This document shows positions 5,956 through 12,121 of a stretch of 12,121 nt of DNA, in pieces; position 1 is the first letter of the stretch; each line of letters starts with the position of its first letter. The notes under the pieces are model-generated. The model was given only the letters and a program-made list of their open reading frames with translations. It had not been told where the DNA came from and did no database searches. The stretch covers positions 1-12,121 of the forward strand of contig DSBP01000077.1 in assembly GCA_011049465.1 (NCBI GenBank). The letters are read 5' to 3'. The translations under genes and the position numbers were made by a program. The DNA is from a bacterium. Lineage in GTDB: Bacteria; Oederibacteriota; PGYV01; DSBP01.

Positions 5956-6705
5956 CTATTTCGCCTTGCCCTGATTGGCTACGGCTTCCATGGCCTTTTT
6001 AACCTCTTCCGGGTCGCCTATGTAGTAATAGTCCTTAACTGGCTTTAAATCATCGCCAAGTTCATATACGAGAGGCATCGCCGTGGGTATGTTAAGGTTC
6101 ACTATGTCCTCATCCGAGACATTGCTCAGGTATTTTACAAGCGCCCTGAGAGAGTTGCCGTGCGCGGCAATCAGTACATTTTCCCCTTTTTCAATGTACG
6201 GGACAATATTTTTTTCATAAAAAGGCACCACCCTTTTAACCGTATCCTTCAGGCATTCTGTTGCCGGCAGTTCAATTTGGGAAAGCCCTTTGTACCGCGG
6301 GTCGTGTTTGGGGTGCCTCTCATCTGTTTCTTCAAGCGCGGGCGGAGGGGTGTCATAGCTTCTCCTCCATATTTTTACCTGATCCTCGCCAAACTTGGCA
6401 GCCATCTCCGATTTATTCAGCCCCTGCAGCGAGCCATAGTGCCTCTCGTTTAACTCCCACGCGCGCCATACGGGAATCCACATAAGATCCATACCGTCAA
6501 GCGTAAGCCAGAGCGTCCTTATTGCTCTCTTTAATACAGAAGTAAAAGCTATGTCAAATTTAAAACCTTCCTTTTTAAGATACTCGCCTGCCCGTTTCGC
6601 CTCTTCAAAACCCTTTTCCGAGAGGTCAACATCGGTCCAGCCGGTGAATTTGTTCTCTTTGTTCCATGTTGATTCGCCGTGCCTCACAAGTACGAGCTTG
6701 TGCAT
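5956..6705 (-). CDS. gpmA: 2,3-bisphosphoglycerate-dependent phosphoglycerate mutase
   Basis: The enzyme interconverts 3- and 2-phosphoglycerate in glycolysis and gluconeogenesis through a phosphohistidine. The 249-residue product is the full length of the cofactor-dependent family. RHGES carries the phosphorylated His9, ELNERHYGSLQGLNK carries Glu87 (the acid/base), and AAHGNSLRAL carries the second catalytic His182. The long insert around RRSYDTPPPALEETD is typical of true GpmA rather than of smaller broad-specificity phosphatases. The start is set by AAGGAGG (in 6711-6720). It lies 56 bases downstream of eno, whose enzyme uses its 2-phosphoglycerate product, so the two probably form a glycolytic operon. 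Confidence 0.96.
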   Translation of the reverse strand: MHKLVLVRHGESTWNKENKFTGWTDVDLSEKGFEEAKRAGEYLKKEGFKFDIAFTSVLKRAIRTLWLTLDGMDLMWIPVWRAWELNERHYGSLQGLNKSEMAAKFGEDQVKIWRRSYDTPPPALEETDERHPKHDPRYKGLSQIELPATECLKDTVKRVVPFYEKNIVPYIEKGENVLIAAHGNSLRALVKYLSNVSDEDIVNLNIPTAMPLVYELGDDLKPVKDYYYIGDPEEVKKAMEAVANQGKAK

Positions 6706-6731
6706 AAAAGTTCCTCCTTAATGATATAAAC

Positions 6732-6753
6732 GGGGCGGGAATACTCCCGCCCC
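6732..6753 (-). terminator. GC-rich terminator-like hairpin between eno and gpmA
   Basis: GGGGCGGGA (6732-6740) and TCCCGCCCC (6745-6753) form a perfect nine-pair stem with a four-base loop, just after the eno stop and before the gpmA ribosome binding site. On the minus strand it is followed by GTTTATAT, a poor T-run. It is therefore more likely a leaky terminator or an RNA-stabilising 3' hairpin that sets the eno to gpmA ratio than a full stop. Confidence 0.5.
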
Positions 6754-6761
6754 TCTGCGGC

Positions 6762-8057
6762 TTATTTCCTCAGGTTATAAAAATTTGCCATTCCGTTATA
6801 CTGTGCAAGCTCTCCAAGCTCTTCCTCAATTCGCAGGAGCTGGTTATACTTCGCTATCCTGTCTGTCCTTGAAAAACTGCCTGTCTTAATCTGCCCCGCG
6901 TTTGTCGCAACCGCAATATCAGCTATTGTGGCGTCCTCTGTTTCGCCCGAGCGGTGCGACACCACAGCCGTGTAGCCCGCCCGCTTTGCCATTTCAATCG
7001 CGTCAAGCGTCTCGGTAAGTGTGCCAATCTGGTTTACCTTTATCAGTATCGAGCTGCACACGCCCTTTTCTATGCCTTTCTTCAGTATGGAGGGATTCGT
7101 CACAAAAAGGTCGTCTCCGACAAGCTGTATCTTTTTCCCGAGTTTCTCGGTCATAAGCTTGTGGCCCTCCCAGTCATGCTCCGACATCCCGTCCTCAATA
7201 GAGATTATGGGATATTTTTCAACAAGATTTGCCCAGAAATCAACCATTTGTTCGGACGTAAGCTTCTCTCCCGTGCTCTTTTTGAATACATACTTCTTCT
7301 CCTCTTTGCTGTAAAACTCCGAAGCCGCGGGGTCCATCGCTATATATATCTGCTGTCCCGGCTTGTATCCGGCTTTTTCTATGGCCTCAACAAGCAGCTG
7401 AAGCGGCTCCTCATTTGTCTTGCAGTTCGGCGCGAAACCGCCCTCATCTCCAACCGCGGTATTGTAGCCCTTTGCCTTCAACACTGTCTTTAACGCGTGA
7501 AAAGTCTCGGCCCCCCATCTCATCGCCTCGGAAAAAGAAGGCGCTCCGACCGGCATAATCATAAACTCCTGAATGTCAACATTTGAATCCGCGTGCGCCC
7601 CGCCGTTTATTACATTTGCCATGGGGACAGGCAATTCTTTTGCGTTTGCCCCGCCGATGTAGCGGTAAAGCGGCAGCCCGTGATATACGGCCGCGGCTTT
7701 AGCGGCCGCAAGCGATACCGCCAGTATTGCGTTCGCGCCAAGCTTGCCTTTGTTGTTTGTGCCGTCCATCTCTATCATTGTCCGGTCAAGAAAGATCTGG
7801 TTTGTAACTTCCATCCCCTTAAGTTTTTTCGCGATTTTATCATTTACGTTATCAACCGCGGTCATGACTGATTTTCCCAGCCATCTCTTTTTGTCGCCGT
7901 CGCGAAGCTCTACTGCCTCAAGCTCGCCCGTTGACGCGCCCGAAGGAACAGCCGCGCGGCCCATAGCGCCGTCACAGGTCACAACATCCGCCTCAATTGT
8001 CGGGTTTCCCCTCGAGTCAATTACCTGCCTTGCCCTGATGCTTTCTATGCAGCTCAT
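6762..8057 (-). CDS. eno: Enolase (phosphopyruvate hydratase)
   Basis: Enolase converts 2-phosphoglycerate to phosphoenolpyruvate and is often also part of the RNA degradosome. The 431-residue product is complete. N-terminal ARQVIDSRGNPTIE and the flexible loop PSGASTGELEAVELRDGD are present. GDEGGFAPN (203-211) includes catalytic Glu206. Asp242, Glu288 (SIEDGMSEHDW) and Asp315 (VGDDLFVTN) are the expected Mg ligands. Lys340 in ILIKVNQIGT is the catalytic base, and SHRSGET lies at 368-374. The start follows a full AAGGAGGT. Eno heads a run with gpmA and a LiaF-like gene, and has its own promoter candidate at 8116-8144. Confidence 0.97.
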   Translation of the reverse strand: MSCIESIRARQVIDSRGNPTIEADVVTCDGAMGRAAVPSGASTGELEAVELRDGDKKRWLGKSVMTAVDNVNDKIAKKLKGMEVTNQIFLDRTMIEMDGTNNKGKLGANAILAVSLAAAKAAAVYHGLPLYRYIGGANAKELPVPMANVINGGAHADSNVDIQEFMIMPVGAPSFSEAMRWGAETFHALKTVLKAKGYNTAVGDEGGFAPNCKTNEEPLQLLVEAIEKAGYKPGQQIYIAMDPAASEFYSKEEKKYVFKKSTGEKLTSEQMVDFWANLVEKYPIISIEDGMSEHDWEGHKLMTEKLGKKIQLVGDDLFVTNPSILKKGIEKGVCSSILIKVNQIGTLTETLDAIEMAKRAGYTAVVSHRSGETEDATIADIAVATNAGQIKTGSFSRTDRIAKYNQLLRIEEELGELAQYNGMANFYNLRK

Positions 8058-8115
8058 TTCTAATACCTCCTTAAGGGATTTAGTTTCGGCTGTAAAACTC
8101 TTTTAAAACCTGATT

Positions 8116-8144
8116 ATTCTACAATAAAACCGGCGGCAGGTAAA
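8116..8144 (-). promoter_or_regulatory. Sigma70-like promoter candidate for eno
   Basis: On the minus strand TTTACC (8139-8144) and TAGAAT (8116-8121) are spaced by 17 bases, matching the consensus at 4 and 5 of 6 positions. Initiation near 8109 would leave a leader of about 50 bases ending in the strong eno ribosome binding site. It lies in the 197-base divergent intergenic region. Confidence 0.55.
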
Positions 8145-8184
8145 GGATATTTTGGGGGAAATTGAGGGATACTTAAAATTTCCT

Positions 8185-8213
8185 TTGAGTAACCCGCCCG
8201 TTCATGATATTAT
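8185..8213 (+). promoter_or_regulatory. Sigma70-like promoter candidate for the GT2 gene
   Basis: TTGAGT (8185-8190) and TATTAT (8208-8213) are 17 bases apart and lie about 40 bases before the glycosyltransferase start. The hexamers match the consensus at 4 and 5 of 6 positions. It is back to back with the eno promoter candidate, about 40 bases away, so the two units could share regulation. Confidence 0.55.
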
Positions 8214-8254
8214 TGCTTTGTTTAAAAACGAACTGCCAAGGAGGCGCAAACAAA

Positions 8255-8950
8255 ATGAAGGTATTATCCGTAATAATAGCCGCGTATAACGAGAAAGCAA
8301 CCATCAAACAGGCTGTCAGTGCGGTAAAGAAAACTCCGCTGCGCGGCTTAAAAAAAGAGATTATAATAGTTGACGACGGCTCCACTGACGGAACGTGCCT
8401 GATAATAAAAGAACTGGCGAAAAAAGACAAAACAATAAAAACAGCCCTAAAAGAAAAAAACACCGGCAAGGGTTCGGCTATTCGCGAGGGATTAAAGCTG
8501 GCTACAGGAAATTACATAGTTTTTCAGGACGCCGATCTTGAGTATGACCCCGATGATTATCCAGCCCTTTTAAAACCCCTGTTAAAGGGCAGGGCGGATG
8601 TTGTTTACGGTTCCCGGTTTAAAGGCGGCACAAGAGCGTTCCTTCTTCTTAACTATATAGCCAATAAAATCCTGAACGCAGTCACTAATATTTTATACAA
8701 TTCAACACTGACCGATATGGAGACGTGTTATAAGCTTTTCCGGTCCGATGTTATTAAGAGCCTCGAACTTCGGTCGAATGGCTTTGAAATAGAGCCTGAG
8801 ATAACCGCTAAAATTCTGAAGAAAAAATACAGAATTTATGAAGTCCCTATTACTTTCTATGGACGCGGTTACGATGAAGGCAAAAAGATAAAAGCACGCG
8901 ACGGCTTCATAGCTTTGTGGACGCTTTTAAAGCACAGATTCATAGATTAA
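8255..8950 (+). CDS. Family 2 glycosyltransferase, DPM1-like polyprenyl-phosphate sugar transferase
   Basis: The start is set at the ATG at 8255, which has AAGGAGG at 8238-8244, rather than at 8204. The 231-residue product is a GT-A fold glycosyltransferase: SVIIAAYNE (5-13), VDDGSTDGT (39-47), NTGKGSAIREGL, the metal-binding QDADLEYDP (91-99, DAD at 92-94), VVYGSRF, and TDMETCYKLF (153-162). These signatures fit the dolichyl/polyprenyl-phosphate mannose or glucose synthase subgroup, which transfers a sugar from GDP-mannose or UDP-glucose to a lipid phosphate at the cytoplasmic face. It has no C-terminal membrane helices, unlike GtrB-type members, so it would be peripheral. It overlaps the opposing GT-C gene by 4 bases. 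The sugar cannot be predicted. Confidence 0.9.
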   Translation: MKVLSVIIAAYNEKATIKQAVSAVKKTPLRGLKKEIIIVDDGSTDGTCLIIKELAKKDKTIKTALKEKNTGKGSAIREGLKLATGNYIVFQDADLEYDPDDYPALLKPLLKGRADVVYGSRFKGGTRAFLLLNYIANKILNAVTNILYNSTLTDMETCYKLFRSDVIKSLELRSNGFEIEPEITAKILKKKYRIYEVPITFYGRGYDEGKKIKARDGFIALWTLLKHRFID

Positions 8951-10797
8951 AAATCAGCTGTTTTTTTTATCCGGTGGTACGCGAGCACCATTAAAACAGC
9001 ATAGAACAAAGCCACTGAGAATCCTATCGCTGTGTTTTCTGTAAACGGCGGCAAGACCCAGAACAACTCAGCAGGCACAACCTTTGACATCGCTGCGTAG
9101 ATTTTATCTTTGCTGGAGCCGTAACGCAGCAGCGGGAACGCCGCAAGCATCCAGGATATACCAAGCGAAATGACAAATAATGGTTTAAACAGTTTCGTCC
9201 TGATAAAAGAGGAATGTTCAAAAAAATAGGCCCCAAGAAGCGCAAATACAGGTATAACCGGAGTCATCTGCCTTGCCGGAGTCATTGAACCGGTCCAGTC
9301 CTTCCAGAAAAGAAATATTATTATATAGGGCAGGCATAAAAACAGGGGCGTAAAAACACTAATGTCTTTTTTTGCCGCTGCTTTCGCCATCCCCCAGAAC
9401 GCTGCCGCATATAAAGGGCAGTAAACCAGCAGCCCGAAATCCCTGTCAAAAATTACTGCTGCAGCGGCTGTTATAAAATGAACCGGCTCAAATATAAAAA
9501 CATTCATCTGCTCTGACGGGTCACCTGAAAAAACAACAGTACTGAGATCTTTCAGCCCAAAAGGCGCAATAATACCGTAAACAACATAATAAAACCGGAC
9601 AAACAGGCCCGCTGATAATAACACAGGCAAGATATTGACAACTTCAAACCGCAGGTTAAACCCCTTTTTTATGAATACCCGAAAATAATAAGCCCCAAGA
9701 AACACAACGGAAAATACAGCCATTTTGACATGGAGCCACGGAAAAATCCCTATGCAAACAAAAAACAATATATTCCTGCCCCCTGTTTTTCCCGCAGCCA
9801 ACACAAAAAGGCAATAAGCCGTAAGAAGCGCGGCAGGCACTTCGGTCAGGATCAGTGAAGCGCCTGCGGATAACGGCATAAAAACAGCCGCAGCCATGGC
9901 TGCGGCCGCCGCGTTCCGGCGTGATATTCCTGATGCTGTAACAAGCATAAAAATCGCAAGACAAAGCGCCGCAGCGGCCAGATTCATGAAAAACTGCGCG
10001 GGATATCTCCCTCCTGCTTTTACAAACAGGGCAAGAAGAAACGGCAGCCCCATGCCGCGCGTGGAATAAGCTCCCTCTCCATCCCTGCCTTTAATTGTGT
10101 GCAGCCTGTCATAATCCTCAATTTCAACGGGATGAAACTTTTTATATTCTTCAGGTGTTTTGTAGTTGTTCTCAAGGTTAACGTCAAAATCCCGCGCTAT
10201 TGACTCTGCCGCTATCAGGTAATGCGGCTCGTCACCTGTCGGCGGATATATGAATGTTACGTAAGTTGTTGCTAAAAGATAAAAAATCAGCGCAAATAAA
10301 AAAATAATTTTCTTAATGCCCTTCTCCGTAAAGGTATCTGCCTGCCGGTAAAACACTGCCACAAACCTTGCTGCCATTATAAAAAATACCGCTGTCCATG
10401 CAGCTCCTGCCGCAGTCAGAAGCAGATAACCGGCCGCGTCAAGATGTAAAAAACCCCGAAACGGAATATATATATTACCCAGCACAGCCGGCGCGACACC
10501 CGCAAATCCGGACAACAGCTTAAAATACAACGGCAGGACAAAAATTGCCATCACGGGTAAAAGAAAAAATATGCCACAAGCCTTGAATTCCCGTTCAGGA
10601 TCGCGCCTGAACAACACGGCAAAAAGAGACGATAATAAAACCCACAAAAGCACGGATACAAACGCGCATGCCGTAATGACAACTCCGAATTTTAAATATG
10701 AAAAACCCGGCCCTCTCGCCGCTGCAAGAAAGATTAAGACACCTGTAACAATACCTGCCGCCACAGGGTAAAGGATGTGCACCCGCAAATTTTTCAA
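8947..10797 (-). CDS. Polytopic GT-C-type membrane glycosyltransferase (PMT/ArnT-like)
   Basis: The 616-residue protein is very hydrophobic, with a dozen or more predicted membrane helices. After the helix at about 164-183 comes YPPTGDEPHYLIAAES, with the acidic Asp189-Glu190 pair typical of the first external loop of GT-C enzymes of the PMT/ArnT class. These take a sugar from a polyprenyl-phosphate donor on the periplasmic side. A long polar loop (about 200-245) follows, then more helices. About four helices precede the DE loop, more than the single helix usual in the family, suggesting an N-terminal extension. The start is TTG at 10795-10797, overlapping the upstream stop as TTGA, with a GGAGGGGG element just before; an internal GTG at codon 6 is an alternative. 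Acceptor and sugar are unknown. Confidence 0.75.
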   Translation of the reverse strand: MKNLRVHILYPVAAGIVTGVLIFLAAARGPGFSYLKFGVVITACAFVSVLLWVLLSSLFAVLFRRDPEREFKACGIFFLLPVMAIFVLPLYFKLLSGFAGVAPAVLGNIYIPFRGFLHLDAAGYLLLTAAGAAWTAVFFIMAARFVAVFYRQADTFTEKGIKKIIFLFALIFYLLATTYVTFIYPPTGDEPHYLIAAESIARDFDVNLENNYKTPEEYKKFHPVEIEDYDRLHTIKGRDGEGAYSTRGMGLPFLLALFVKAGGRYPAQFFMNLAAAALCLAIFMLVTASGISRRNAAAAAMAAAVFMPLSAGASLILTEVPAALLTAYCLFVLAAGKTGGRNILFFVCIGIFPWLHVKMAVFSVVFLGAYYFRVFIKKGFNLRFEVVNILPVLLSAGLFVRFYYVVYGIIAPFGLKDLSTVVFSGDPSEQMNVFIFEPVHFITAAAAVIFDRDFGLLVYCPLYAAAFWGMAKAAAKKDISVFTPLFLCLPYIIIFLFWKDWTGSMTPARQMTPVIPVFALLGAYFFEHSSFIRTKLFKPLFVISLGISWMLAAFPLLRYGSSKDKIYAAMSKVVPAELFWVLPPFTENTAIGFSVALFYAVLMVLAYHRIKKTADF

Positions 10798-12121
10798 CTC
10801 CCGCCCCCTCCGTTTTTCCTCCCTGAATGCAGAACAACCGCAAAAAAACCCTTCACTCCATTAACAATATCATTAATTCCCCTTATCCTCAGCGCTCTTT
10901 TAATCATATAGGACGGCCTATTATAAAAAACGCTATATGCCTTCTTATAGTATTCCTCTATTTTTTCAGCGCTAACCGTCGGAAGCCTCATGAGCATATG
11001 CGACAGGTCGTATTTCATCCAGTCCTCGGAAGCAAGATACCCGTTTGCCTTTGCCCACTCAAACATCTTTGTGCCGGGAAAAGGCGTCGAAATATTGAAA
11101 AGCGCTATGTCCGGGTCGAGTTCAACAGCAAAAGATATTGTTTTTTCCATAGTCTCTTCCGTCTCCCCCGGATTTCCAAGCATAAACGCCGCCCTGCACT
11201 CAATACCCGCCTTTTTAGTCATCCTTACCGCCTCTGTTGCTTTTTGCCTGTCTATTCTCTTATTTATATTTTTAAGTATCTCCTCGCTGCCGGATTCAAT
11301 ACCGTACATTATCTGATGGCAGCCCGCCTTTTTCATGAGCTTCAGCGTTTCCATATCTATGGTGTCAACCCTCGAAAAACAGACCCATGAGATATCTATT
11401 CGTTCCCTTATAACCTCCTCGCAGAACTCCGCCACTTTTTTCCTGTATGTGGTAAATGTGTCGTCATAAAACATAATCTGTTTAATGCCGAATTTTGACC
11501 GGAGCATTTTTATCTCTTCAATCAGGTATTTAACAGAATGCATTCTTATTTTTCCGCCAAGATAAGACCCGAAGCAGTAAGTGCACTTCCCGGGGCAGCC
11601 GCGCGTCGCCAGCATGCTTATGGCAGGCAGCCTTTTATATGACCCAACCGCGGGCCTGTAGCGCGAAACAGGAAGTTTGTGATAAGCGGGCTGCGGCAGC
11701 GTGTCAAGATTCTCAATAAGAAAGCCTTCAGGGTTATGTTTTATAACGCCATTATCCCTGTAAGAGAGCCCGCTTACAGACTCAGGAGCACTGCCGGTTA
11801 CAAGCCTGTAAAACGCCTCTTCTCCCTCCCCCCGTATAACACAATCAACGAAATCCCGGGACAGAATATCTTCCGGCATGACAGTGGCGTGAACCCCGCC
11901 AAAAACAATCTTTGCTTTGGGAAACCTCTCCCTGCACTTTTCAGCTATTTCGAGCCCGTTCAACACAGCGCTTGTCATTGATGTTATTCCTATTATATCC
12001 GGACTTCCCGCAATCCTTGAAACCTGCTCTTCCGCATCCCCCTGCTCCACATTCATATCAATAATCCGCGAGCCTATGCCCTTTGCATCAAGGTATGCGG
12101 AAATATAAGCAAGCCCCAGAG
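10794..12121 (-). CDS. Cobalamin-binding-type radical SAM protein, start outside the window (partial)
   Basis: The frame stays open to the right edge. Upstream of the Met at 12056, 21 further codons read LGLAYISAYLDAKGIGSRIID, the usual start of a B12-binding domain, so that Met is internal and the true start lies beyond 12121. About 441 residues are visible. The first part is a Rossmann-like B12-binding domain (DIIGITSMTSAV, VFGGVHATVMPED, VIRGEGEEAF). Next comes the radical SAM core with the cluster motif RGCPGKCTYC (C-x3-C-x2-C), then YGIESGSEEIL and MLGNPGETEET. Such class B, BchE-like proteins carry out methylations, ring formation or rearrangements on lipids, cofactors or antibiotics. 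The substrate is not predictable. It is translationally coupled to the GT-C gene. Confidence 0.9.
   Translation of the reverse strand, partial: LGLAYISAYLDAKGIGSRIIDMNVEQGDAEEQVSRIAGSPDIIGITSMTSAVLNGLEIAEKCRERFPKAKIVFGGVHATVMPEDILSRDFVDCVIRGEGEEAFYRLVTGSAPESVSGLSYRDNGVIKHNPEGFLIENLDTLPQPAYHKLPVSRYRPAVGSYKRLPAISMLATRGCPGKCTYCFGSYLGGKIRMHSVKYLIEEIKMLRSKFGIKQIMFYDDTFTTYRKKVAEFCEEVIRERIDISWVCFSRVDTIDMETLKLMKKAGCHQIMYGIESGSEEILKNINKRIDRQKATEAVRMTKKAGIECRAAFMLGNPGETEETMEKTISFAVELDPDIALFNISTPFPGTKMFEWAKANGYLASEDWMKYDLSHMLMRLPTVSAEKIEEYYKKAYSVFYNRPSYMIKRALRIRGINDIVNGVKGFFAVVLHSGRKNGGGGS
10800..10812 (-). promoter_or_regulatory. Ribosome binding site embedded in the radical SAM gene tail, for the TTG start
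   Basis: On the minus strand CGGAGGGGGCGGG lies just before the TTG start of the GT-C gene. It also encodes the Gly-Gly-Gly-Gly near the C-terminus of the radical SAM protein. The G-rich Shine-Dalgarno together with the TTGA stop/start overlap points to translational coupling of the two genes. Confidence 0.6.

Noticed and set aside
6954..7493. A 179-residue plus-strand open frame inside eno
   Set aside because: It is antisense to a complete, highly conserved enolase, has no ribosome binding site and no recognisable domain. It is a shadow frame.
8204..8254. Longer N-terminus for the DPM1-like glycosyltransferase
   Set aside because: The first codons would overlap the promoter candidate. The AAGGAGG and the family start (a short run before SVIIAAYNE) favour 8255.

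Overview
The window reads as bacterial chromosome: densely packed housekeeping and cell-envelope genes, Shine-Dalgarno starts and sigma70-like promoters. I see no phage gene, transposase, CRISPR array, tRNA or rRNA. A type IV pilin-like gene, a bactofilin, a membrane-anchored M23 peptidase and a cobalamin-binding-type radical SAM protein beside a GT-C membrane glycosyltransferase suggest a Gram-negative-type candidate phylum (for example Elusimicrobiota, Omnitrophota or Goldbacteria). That placement is a low-confidence inference from gene content; no phylogenetic test was possible.

Layout. Positions 1-615 hold no convincing gene. They contain two diverged direct copies of a roughly 200 bp repeat, an inverted copy of its core between them, and a small 7-bp tandem array. 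truB (616-1461, +) follows and converges on a minus-strand block.

Read in its own direction, that block is: a strong promoter (about 5304-5333), a 100-residue unknown protein, an M23 peptidase, a bactofilin, gltX and a pseudopilin (ending at 1499). Upstream of it lies a second minus-strand run: eno, gpmA and a LiaF-like membrane protein (8057 to 5391). A GC-rich hairpin sits between eno and gpmA.

At 8058-8254 a divergent intergenic region carries plausible promoters in both directions, for eno (-) and for a DPM1-like family 2 glycosyltransferase (+). That glycosyltransferase ends in a 4-bp tail-to-tail overlap with a 616-residue GT-C-type membrane glycosyltransferase (-). The latter is coupled by a TTGA overlap to an upstream radical SAM gene that runs off the right edge of the window.

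How the genes fit together. eno and gpmA catalyse adjacent steps of lower glycolysis. The M23 peptidase and bactofilin form a recognisable cell-shape/peptidoglycan pair. The DPM1-like enzyme could supply a polyprenyl-phosphate sugar, which is the donor class used by GT-C enzymes such as the one next to it; the radical SAM enzyme may modify the same lipid or glycan. That last link is inference. Most of the window is ordinary. The parts most worth a second look are the upstream repeat cluster, the palindrome inside the pseudopilin gene, and the radical SAM/GT-C/GT2 cluster.
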